A DNA stretch of 5,426 bases, from contig JAFAPL010000696.1 of NCBI GenBank assembly GCA_019247135.1, forward strand, positions 1 through 5,426, written 5' to 3'. Shown here piece after piece: positions 1-4,780 of this stretch. Source of the DNA: Chloroflexota bacterium (GTDB taxonomy: Bacteria > Chloroflexota > UBA6077 > CF-72). The notes beneath the pieces are model-generated. The model worked only from the letters and a program-made list of their open reading frames with translations. It searched no databases and had not been told where the DNA came from. Made by a program: the position numbers and the translations under genes. Position 1 is the stretch's first letter. Every line of letters begins with the position of its first letter.

Positions 1-563
1 GCTCCGACGTCGATGGCCGCGGCCGAGGCGCCACCGAAGTACAGCTCGATGCCGCGATCTGTCAACGGTCGAAACGGCAGCACCGCTCCTTCGAGTGTGT
101 AGAACTCGCCGGCGAAATCCAGCGGATCATTCGAGTGCCACAGATGCCGCAGAATGCGCATGTACTCCGCGGTACGGCGATAGCGCGCGTCATGGTCGAG
201 AAAATCGCCTTCGCGCCGTTGATCTGCTTCGTCACCGCCGGTGATGATGTGCAACGCCAACCGACCCGCGCCGGTGAAATGCTCGAAAGTGACTGCCTGG
301 CGTGCCGTGAGTGGTGGACTGACGAACCCGGGCCGATGCGCGAGCAGAATATTGAGACTGCTAGTGACACGCACCGCGTGATTGGCCACCTGCCAACCGT
401 CCGGCCAGTGGCTCCCGTAGCCGATGAGTATGCGGTCGAACCCGGCCTCCTCATGCGCTCTCGCGAACCTTGCCGTGAATTCAGGATCGATGAGCGGGCC
501 TTGTGGCGGCAGCACCTCGGACGAGTTCTGCGTGCCGATCATGCCGATGATTTCGAGTGCCAC
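1..563 (-). CDS. LLM-class flavin-dependent monooxygenase, SsuD-like (3' end outside window)
   Basis: Bacterial luciferase-like (LLM) oxidoreductase resembling alkanesulfonate monooxygenase SsuD, which uses reduced FMN and O2 to oxidise its substrate in the cytoplasm. The visible 187 residues begin VALEIIGMIG, the first beta strand of the family. They then show AHEEAGFDRILIGYG (36-50), LLAHRPGF (73-80), HIITGGD (105-111), GDFLDHDARY (119-128) and LYFGGAS (174-180), all in the order and spacing seen in SsuD-type proteins. Full members are about 350-380 residues, so roughly half lies beyond base 1. I chose the GTG at 563-561 because a later ATG (residue 8) would remove the conserved LEII strand. 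It is the last visible gene of the ABC-F/dehydrogenase/monooxygenase run. The true substrate cannot be read from the sequence; no ssu transporter genes are in view, so sulfonate use is only one possibility. Confidence 0.9.
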   Translation of the reverse strand, partial: MALEIIGMIGTQNSSEVLPPQGPLIDPEFTARFARAHEEAGFDRILIGYGSHWPDGWQVANHAVRVTSSLNILLAHRPGFVSPPLTARQAVTFEHFTGAGRLALHIITGGDEADQRREGDFLDHDARYRRTAEYMRILRHLWHSNDPLDFAGEFYTLEGAVLPFRPLTDRGIELYFGGASAAAIDVG

Positions 564-606
564 GGAAGTTCTCTTCTCGTCTCGTCTCTTCTCTTCTTCT
601 GTTCTC
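564..606 (-). promoter_or_regulatory. Polypurine leader and ribosome-binding region of the monooxygenase gene
   Basis: The 43 bp between the dehydrogenase stop and the monooxygenase GTG are almost pure purine on the coding strand, built of GAGA/AGAAG units (pyrimidine on the plus strand at about 569-606). No canonical AGGAGG is present; the best Shine-Dalgarno-like matches are GAGAAGAG runs about 7-13 bases before the GTG. The gene may therefore rely on a diffuse purine-rich ribosome landing site, or on translational coupling with the dehydrogenase. No terminator hairpin is seen here, which supports co-transcription. Confidence 0.45.
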
Positions 607-1674
607 TTAAAACTCCACGATCGCGCGACCGGCGATCTGGCCGCGCTCGAGCGCGTCGCACGCCTCGTTGATCTGCTCCAGCTTGTAGCGTCGCGTCACC
701 ATCAGGTCCAGTGGCAGCTTGCCTTGCTTGAACCATCGCACCAGCAGCGGGAAATCGCGGTCCGGCGTGCTGCAACCACCCGGCGCGCCACGATAGACCT
801 TGCCCCGAAAGATCATCGCCATGTCTGGCGCGGCCGCTTCGCCGTGCGGCACGCCGACGACTACGGCGACGCCCCCCTCGCGTTCGCCGGCCCGCCGGTC
901 GCGCGCCGCCTGCAGGACCTGTTCCATTGTGATCTTGACGCCGATCGCATCGAAGGCCACATCCACGCCACCACCGCTCAACTCGCGAATTCTTGCCACT
1001 GCGTCTTGATTCCGCGCATTGATCCCCTGAGTGGCGCCGAATTGTTTGGCGAACTGGAGCTTCTCGTCTGCCAGGTCCACCACGATGATCGGGTACGCGC
1101 TGAGATTAGCGCACGCCTGAACGATCGACAGACCGACTCCGCCCACGCCGATGATCGCAACGGATTGTCCAGGACGCACCTGAGCGGCATTCAAAGCGGC
1201 ACCGGCGCCAGTCATAACGGCACAGCCGATAATCGAAGTCACATCGGTTGCGATTCCAGGCTCCAGGTGGACCACCATTTGCTGGTCCACGATGACGTCT
1301 CTGGACCAGGTGAAGGTACCGGTGTACGCGGGGGCTCCGAAGGACACAGGCGAGCCGCGGTAGGTCACGACCGCGGGCGTCGGCAACGGCAAGCCGAACG
1401 TGGCGCTGCGCGGAACCCAGGTAACCATGACGTTGTCGCCCTCACGGACGTGGCTCACAGCCTTGCCCACGGCGCTGACCGCGCCCGTCGATTCGTGGCC
1501 GAGAACCAGCGGCAGCGATGGGTTTGGTCGATGTAGCTCGTGCAGCTGCGAGTGACAGACGCCGGTTGCGAATTGGCGGACGACGACCTGCGTCGGCCCG
1601 GGCTCCGGTAGCTCGATGTCGTCGATGACCATCGGTTTGCCTGACTCGACGTAGATCGCGGCGGGCGTCTTCAT
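607..1674 (-). CDS. Zinc-type medium-chain alcohol dehydrogenase lacking the structural-zinc cysteines
   Basis: Medium-chain dehydrogenase/reductase that should oxidise an alcohol or reduce an aldehyde with NAD(H) in the cytoplasm. The 355 residues have the usual GroES-like domain, Rossmann domain and catalytic-domain tail. Catalytic zinc ligands are visible: Cys40 in GVCHSQ, His60-Glu61 in LGHES, and Cys151 in IIGCAVMTG. The nucleotide motif GVGGVG is at 176-181, and Asp200 ends the second Rossmann strand (IIVVD), which favours NAD over NADP. The segment that carries four structural-zinc cysteines in classical members (here about 83-110, VTWVPRSATFGLPLPTP) has none. The overall plan recalls class III/NDMA-dependent-like dehydrogenases. 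The ATG at 1674-1672 follows an AGCAGG stretch with short spacing, and an in-frame stop lies just upstream, so no longer start is possible. It begins 11 bp after the ABC-F gene and is probably co-transcribed with it. Substrate unknown. Confidence 0.92.
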   Translation of the reverse strand: MKTPAAIYVESGKPMVIDDIELPEPGPTQVVVRQFATGVCHSQLHELHRPNPSLPLVLGHESTGAVSAVGKAVSHVREGDNVMVTWVPRSATFGLPLPTPAVVTYRGSPVSFGAPAYTGTFTWSRDVIVDQQMVVHLEPGIATDVTSIIGCAVMTGAGAALNAAQVRPGQSVAIIGVGGVGLSIVQACANLSAYPIIVVDLADEKLQFAKQFGATQGINARNQDAVARIRELSGGGVDVAFDAIGVKITMEQVLQAARDRRAGEREGGVAVVVGVPHGEAAAPDMAMIFRGKVYRGAPGGCSTPDRDFPLLVRWFKQGKLPLDLMVTRRYKLEQINEACDALERGQIAGRAIVEF

Positions 1675-1685
1675 TGCCTGCTAGT

Positions 1686-3311
1686 CTAGCCACCTCCGTC
1701 CGACAGGTGGACGCGTCCATCGCGCACCTCCAACCAGCGCCGGAAGCCCCGCAGAAAGGCACGATCATGTGCGACGACCACGACCGTGCCATCGAAGGCA
1801 TCGAGCGCGGCGGAGAAATGCTCGCGCGCCTCAACGTCGAGATGGTTGATCGGCTCGTCCAGCAGGAGCAGGTTGCAGCCACGCAACACGAGGCGGGCAA
1901 GCTGTAATCGGCTGCGTTCGCCAAGCGAGCAGGCTGCCACGCGTTTGAACACGCCGTCGCCGTAGAAGAGGAAGGCCGGCAGAAAGCTGCGCGCATCCTG
2001 TTCGCTCATCGGCCGTTCTTTCAGTACGGTCTCGAGCACCGTCAGATCGGGGTCGAGGGTCTCCTGCTCCTGCGCCATGACCCCGAGACGTACACCAGCG
2101 CCGAGCTGGATGGCGCCGTGCGTTGGCGTCAGTTTGCCTTCGAGCAGGCGAAGCAGGGTTGTCTTGCCGGCTCCGTTCGGTCCGACGAGCGCAAGGCGCT
2201 GGCCGAATCGAAGATCGAAGCTGACGTGGCGGAAGAGTGGTGGCTGGCCCGGGTGGCTGAAAGCGACGTCTTCAACTCGAACCATGGCGCGGCCGCCTGG
2301 CGGAGGTGCGCCGAAGTTGAGATTGATCGGCCATCGCAGCTTTGGACGTTCCACGCGCTCATCAGACGCCAGAAAACGTTCGAGCTTTTTCTCGCGAGAT
2401 TTCGCGACGGCGGCCTTTCTTCTGGCGAATTTTCTCAGGCCCGGCTGGCGGGCAGTGGTCGACATCTCGATTGAGCGCGCCTCGCTCTTCAGTCGGCTAA
2501 TGTCGTGTTGGACCCGGTCGACGTAGTCCTGCTGATGCCTCCACGTGTCCTGGAGGCGCTCGCGCTCGTGCGTACGTGCCTCGGAGAACGCGCTGTATCC
2601 GCCCACGTACGAGAGCACCGTGCGACTCTCCGGGTCGAGATACAGCACACGACTCACGGTGGCGTCGAGGAATGCACGGTCATGCGACACGATCAGGACG
2701 GACCTGGGGTATGCCGTGACGAACGACTCCAGCCAGTCCAACGCGTCCAGATCCAGGTGATTGGTGGGCTCGTCGAGCACGAGCAGGTCCGGCTCGTGGA
2801 GGAGCAACGTCGCCAGGCCGAGTCGCGTTTTCTGACCACCGCTGAGCTGGGCCACGGGCATGCCCGGTTCAGTTCTCGCCAGACCGAGACCGTCGAGCAC
2901 CTTGTCAGCACGCGCCAGGCGCTCGTATCCGCCGAGCGCCTCGAAGCGCGTCAGGGCCGCGTCGTATGCGTCGAGGGGGTGGTCCGTCCCGAGCTGCTCG
3001 GCGGCGGCCTGCATGTCTGCTTCAGCCTGGTGGAGATCAGATTGAGCGTCGGACACGACCTCTTCGAGGGTGCGTTCGTCGTCGTTGGCGAACGCCTGGG
3101 GCAGGTAGCCGAAGCGCGCGCCAGGCGGAGACAGCACAACCGTCCCGGAGTCGGCGTGTTCGGCTCCGACCAGGCAGCGCACCAGCGTCGACTTGCCGGT
3201 ACCGTTTGGACCGATCAGGCCGACGTGCTCACCGTCATTCAGTACGAAGGTAACGTCAGCCAGAACTGTCGTGGAGCCGTAGGCTTTTGCAAGATGTTGA
3301 ACGTGTAACAC
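1686..3311 (-). CDS. ABC-F family ATPase (ribosome-associated, possible antibiotic-resistance factor)
   Basis: Soluble twin-ATPase protein of the ABC-F family, whose members act at the ribosomal E site and, in the resistance group, dislodge antibiotics. The 541 residues hold two nucleotide-binding domains and no membrane segments. Domain 1: Walker A GPNGTGKST (34-42), signature LSGGQ (156-160), Walker B LLVLDEPTNHLD (176-187), switch His210. The charged, helical inter-domain linker (about 240-330, rich in Arg/Lys/Glu, with RKFARRKAAVAKSREKK at 293-309) is the P-site tRNA interaction region. Domain 2: Walker A GPNGAGKTT (377-385), a divergent signature CSLGER (461-466), Walker B LLLLDEPINHLD (481-492) and a switch His515. 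The chain ends soon after domain 2, so the C-terminal coiled coil of Uup is absent. The start is the GTG at 3311-3309, five bases after a strong AGGAG. The leader upstream has an erm-like attenuator layout, which favours a resistance role over a housekeeping one; this remains inference. Confidence 0.93.
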   Translation of the reverse strand: MLHVQHLAKAYGSTTVLADVTFVLNDGEHVGLIGPNGTGKSTLVRCLVGAEHADSGTVVLSPPGARFGYLPQAFANDDERTLEEVVSDAQSDLHQAEADMQAAAEQLGTDHPLDAYDAALTRFEALGGYERLARADKVLDGLGLARTEPGMPVAQLSGGQKTRLGLATLLLHEPDLLVLDEPTNHLDLDALDWLESFVTAYPRSVLIVSHDRAFLDATVSRVLYLDPESRTVLSYVGGYSAFSEARTHERERLQDTWRHQQDYVDRVQHDISRLKSEARSIEMSTTARQPGLRKFARRKAAVAKSREKKLERFLASDERVERPKLRWPINLNFGAPPPGGRAMVRVEDVAFSHPGQPPLFRHVSFDLRFGQRLALVGPNGAGKTTLLRLLEGKLTPTHGAIQLGAGVRLGVMAQEQETLDPDLTVLETVLKERPMSEQDARSFLPAFLFYGDGVFKRVAACSLGERSRLQLARLVLRGCNLLLLDEPINHLDVEAREHFSAALDAFDGTVVVVAHDRAFLRGFRRWLEVRDGRVHLSDGGG

Positions 3312-3393
3312 GGGGTCTCCTGAACGCTCGCATTGCGGAGACTCCCTTGTGGTGAGGGGTCCCCTGGGCTTAGACGGTCTGCGTGCTCAGGAG
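3312..3393 (-). promoter_or_regulatory. Candidate translational attenuator controlling the ABC-F gene
   Basis: On the minus strand four segments can pair in competing ways. Segment 4, GGAGACCCC (3320-3312), contains part of the ABC-F Shine-Dalgarno and abuts its GTG. Segment 3, AGGGAGTCTCC (3347-3337), pairs with segment 4 as GTCTCC:GGAGAC plus GGG:CCC around one bulged A, with a 16-base loop. Segment 2, GGGGACCCCT (3364-3355), pairs instead with segment 3 over about 10 bp, with one G·U, one bulged A and loop CACCACA. Segment 1, CTCCTGAGC (3393-3385), lies inside the leader reading frame and pairs with GCCCAGGGG (3369-3361) over 8 bp with one mismatch and one G·U. Segment 1 also matches the Shine-Dalgarno itself over 7 bp (CTCCTGA with TCAGGAG). 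A ribosome stalled on segment 1 would favour 2:3 and free the start site, as in ermC. Pairings were worked out by hand. Confidence 0.55.
3317..3321 (-). promoter_or_regulatory. Shine-Dalgarno AGGAG of the ABC-F gene
   Basis: AGGAG on the minus strand, five bases before the GTG at 3311-3309. It decides the start of the ABC-F gene as GTG rather than a later codon. It lies inside both candidate sequestering helices of the attenuator. Confidence 0.75.
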
Positions 3394-3408
3394 GTTCTTC
3401 ACGTTCAC
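3370..3408 (-). CDS. Putative 12-residue leader peptide upstream of the ABC-F gene
   Basis: A short frame GTG ... TAA encoding MNVKNLLSTQTV (GTG read as Met). It is preceded five bases upstream by a purine stretch GAAAGGG (3420-3414), a reasonable ribosome-binding site. Codons 6-9 (CTC CTG AGC) are the segment that can pair with downstream leader RNA or with the ABC-F Shine-Dalgarno, so translating or stalled ribosomes would directly alter access to the downstream start. The stop is 58 bases before the ABC-F GTG. Size, position and coupling to a ribosome-protection type gene resemble known Erm and ABC-F leader peptides, but the peptide sequence matches no leader I recognise. Another GTG at codon 3 could also start it. 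A frame this short can arise by chance; the RBS and overlap with the pairing segment are what support it. Confidence 0.5.
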   Translation of the reverse strand: MNVKNLLSTQTV

Positions 3409-3434
3409 TTTTGCCCTTTCGTGCGGCTCGGCGC

Positions 3435-3443
3435 AGTCTAGCA
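3435..3443 (-). promoter_or_regulatory. Possible extended -10 promoter for the ABC-F leader transcript
   Basis: The minus strand reads TGCTAGACT, an extended -10 type element (TGN plus a hexamer matching TATAAT at 4 of 6). It would start RNA about 20 bases before the leader frame, which suits an attenuated transcript. No good -35 is seen 16-18 bases upstream, so transcription could equally come through from the upstream 137-residue gene. Confidence 0.25.
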
Positions 3444-3450
3444 CACTGCT

Positions 3451-3864
3451 TTACGCGGCATCGGTCTCCGTTTCCTCATAGAACTGTTCGATGTCTTCGT
3501 ACACGTCCTCGGGGAACTGCAGGTCCCGATACACGTTGCAGGCGCGCGGATCGTCTGGATTCGGGCAGATTGGAAAATCCTGTCGCTCTTGCCACTCCAG
3601 GATGCGCTCGCGGCGGGGCGGGTTGTAATCACGGGCCTGGACCTGGTGGACGAGTGAGCGGGCCTCGTGCTCGTCGCAGCTGGGGTCATGCGTGAGCTGC
3701 TCGATGAGCTCGTCTTCGCTCAGGAAGTGATGCCCGACCATCGCAAACACCAGCCGCCCGTAATGCCCGATATCTTTCTTCTGCTCGAGCGCATCCAGCA
3801 GATGAGCCATAACGTCGCTCTTGCGCAGCTCGTCGATTGGATCCGTCGTTGTTTCGCGCTTCAT
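3451..3864 (-). CDS. Conserved-looking hypothetical protein, 137 residues
   Basis: I do not recognise this family. The protein is soluble and mostly helical by composition, with no signal peptide or membrane segment. It has a charged N-terminus, a core DIGHYGRLVFAMVGHHFL (31-48), an acidic helix LSEDELIEQL, then RDYNPPRRERILEWQERQ (78-95), a short Cys-x8-Cys segment CPNPDDPRAC (100-109) and an acidic tail. His34, His45, His46, Cys100 and Cys109 are potential metal ligands, but this is a guess. The reading frame stays open upstream to base 4464, but that part is antisense to the methyltransferase, so I start at the ATG at 3864-3862; the ATG at residue 19 is an alternative. The ribosome-binding site is weak. 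It is transcribed away from the methyltransferase across a shared 123-bp region and lies 139 bp before the ABC-F start. It may or may not share a transcript with that operon. Confidence 0.75.
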   Translation of the reverse strand: MKRETTTDPIDELRKSDVMAHLLDALEQKKDIGHYGRLVFAMVGHHFLSEDELIEQLTHDPSCDEHEARSLVHQVQARDYNPPRRERILEWQERQDFPICPNPDDPRACNVYRDLQFPEDVYEDIEQFYEETETDAA

Positions 3865-3911
3865 AACCTGGTGTGGAACGCACGTTCTATGCCACGCGAC
3901 GGGCAATGAGA

Positions 3912-3935
3912 GCCAGCAGATCATGATCTGCTGGC
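3912..3935. repeat. Perfect 24-bp palindrome in the divergent intergenic region
   Basis: A perfect dyad with half-site GCCAGCAGATCA and no mismatch or spacer. Its centre (3923/3924) is within about 3 bp of the midpoint between the divergent start codons at 3864 and 3988. A symmetrical site placed there suits an operator for a dimeric regulator acting on both genes. As RNA it would also form a strong hairpin, but no T-run follows on either strand, so a terminator is less likely. Confidence 0.7.
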
Positions 3936-3941
3936 CACGGG

Positions 3942-3953
3942 CGCTCATGAGCG
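3942..3953. repeat. Perfect 12-bp palindrome beside the 24-bp palindrome
   Basis: CGCTCATGAGCG, a perfect dyad whose centre is 24 bp from that of the larger palindrome, slightly over two helical turns. It shares the core TCATGA with the larger palindrome, so it may be a second, weaker operator half of the same system. It is closer to the methyltransferase start. Confidence 0.5.
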
Positions 3954-3972
3954 GTTCCGAACTTGTACCGAG

Positions 3973-3979
3973 TATAAGG
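3973..3979 (+). promoter_or_regulatory. Ribosome-binding site, possibly overlapping a -10 element, of the methyltransferase gene
   Basis: TATAAGG on the plus strand. AAGG sits eight bases before the ATG at 3988 and is a reasonable Shine-Dalgarno that supports this start. TATAAG also resembles a -10 box, but using it would give a nearly leaderless RNA, and no good -35 lies at proper spacing, so the ribosome-binding role is preferred. Confidence 0.5.
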
Positions 3980-3987
3980 TCGGCAAG

Positions 3988-4773
3988 ATGACTGAATGGA
4001 ACGCGCGCGCGTATACACGCCTGTCCTCGCCGATGCAGACCTGGGGCGAAGCCGTGCTCGATGGCTTGCATCTCCACGGCGACGAGACAGCGCTCGACCT
4101 CGGCTGTGGCAACGGCACATTGACCCAACATCTGCTCGAACGCCTGCCGCGCGGCAAGGTCATCGCCGTCGACCGCTCCGCGAACATGCTCGCCGCCGCA
4201 CGGGAACACCTGGAGCCGCGATTCGCCGGCCACGTCGAATATCTCCAGCGCTCGCTCGACGAGCTTGACTTCGATGAGGTCGCGGATCTCGCGTTCAGTA
4301 ACGCGGCGTTCCACTGGATCAAGGACCATCCGCGTCTGTTTCGCGTGATCTTCCGCGCCATGAAGCCTGGCGCGCGTCTGGTGGCGCAGTGCGGCGGTGA
4401 GCCGAACATCGCAATTGTGCGCGAGCGCGCGGCTCGACTGATGCAGGCGGAGCCGTACCGGCACTATTTCGACGGCTGGACCAGTCCGTGGGAATTCGCG
4501 ACACCCGAGCTGATGTCGGAACGGCTGACGGCCGCCGGCTTCTCCGATGTCGAGACGAGCCGGTTCGAGGCGCCGGTGCGGCTCTCCTCATTGGAAGAAA
4601 CACGCGATTACTTGACGAACGTCATTTTGGGAACCCACCTGGAGAGGATTGCCGAGCCAGAACTGCGTAAACAATTCGTGGAGACGTTAGCCCGGCAGTA
4701 CGCCGAAGACGACCCGCCGTACGTCTTCGACTACTGGCGCCTCAATCTGCGCGCGCGCCGTCCAGCGGACTGA
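3988..4773 (+). CDS. Class I SAM-dependent methyltransferase, trans-aconitate methyltransferase-like
   Basis: Cytoplasmic methyltransferase that should move a methyl group from S-adenosylmethionine to a small carboxylate or other small molecule. The 261 residues fit the length of Tam (trans-aconitate 2-methyltransferase). Motif I is LDLGCGNGTLT (37-46 region), the acidic residue that binds the SAM ribose is Asp62 in IAVDRS, and the post-II motif FSNAAFHWIKDH (103-114) is the Tam/UbiE-like signature SNAAxxW. Near 165-171 lies the WTSPWEF segment, followed by the cap region typical of Tam-like proteins. The N-terminus WNARAYTRLSSPMQTWG also fits the family and supports the ATG at 3988. It is the only rightward gene and is read away from the 137-residue gene across a region with perfect palindromes. 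Its stop lies one base from the stop of the converging amidohydrolase gene. Family assignment is firm; the exact substrate is not, so no gene symbol is given. Confidence 0.9.
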   Translation: MTEWNARAYTRLSSPMQTWGEAVLDGLHLHGDETALDLGCGNGTLTQHLLERLPRGKVIAVDRSANMLAAAREHLEPRFAGHVEYLQRSLDELDFDEVADLAFSNAAFHWIKDHPRLFRVIFRAMKPGARLVAQCGGEPNIAIVRERAARLMQAEPYRHYFDGWTSPWEFATPELMSERLTAAGFSDVETSRFEAPVRLSSLEETRDYLTNVILGTHLERIAEPELRKQFVETLARQYAEDDPPYVFDYWRLNLRARRPAD

Positions 4774-4780
4774 ATCAGTC
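4768..4780. repeat. 13-bp inverted repeat enclosing both convergent stop codons
   Basis: GACTGA-A-TCAGTC centred on base 4774, the only base between the two stop codons (TGA at 4771-4773 and, on the minus strand, TGA at 4777-4775). On the plus strand it is followed by TTT, so it could act as a very small terminator. The stem is only 6 bp, less once a loop is allowed, so this is weak. Confidence 0.35.

Noticed and set aside
1267..1308. Three copies of TGGACCA/TGGTCCA inside the dehydrogenase gene, two forming an 8-bp inverted repeat (1267-1274 and 1283-1290)
   Set aside because: Lies fully within codons for a normal family segment (TWSRDVIVDQQMVVHLEP); codon choice explains it and no regulatory position is obvious.
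424..1536. Long rightward open frame (370 codons) opposite the dehydrogenase and the start of the monooxygenase
   Set aside because: It is antisense to two well-recognised genes and its translation shows no family motifs; open antisense frames of this length are expected in high-GC DNA.
2505..3308. Rightward open frame (267 codons) opposite the ABC-F gene
   Set aside because: Shadow of the ABC-F codons; its repeated Val/Glu/Arg-rich text has no recognisable domain, while the opposite strand encodes clear Walker motifs.
3355..3365. AGGGGTCCCCT read as an independent terminator hairpin
   Set aside because: The loop would be one base, too tight for a stable hairpin at full stem, and no T-run follows; it makes better sense as segment 2 of the attenuator.
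3912..3935. 24-bp palindrome as a bidirectional terminator
   Set aside because: It lies upstream of both divergent genes rather than after a gene, and there is no T-tract on either side.
3865..4464. N-terminal extension of the 137-residue gene up to base 4464
   Set aside because: This part is antisense to the methyltransferase and crosses the palindromic intergenic region; the conserved-looking protein text begins only after the ATG at 3864.
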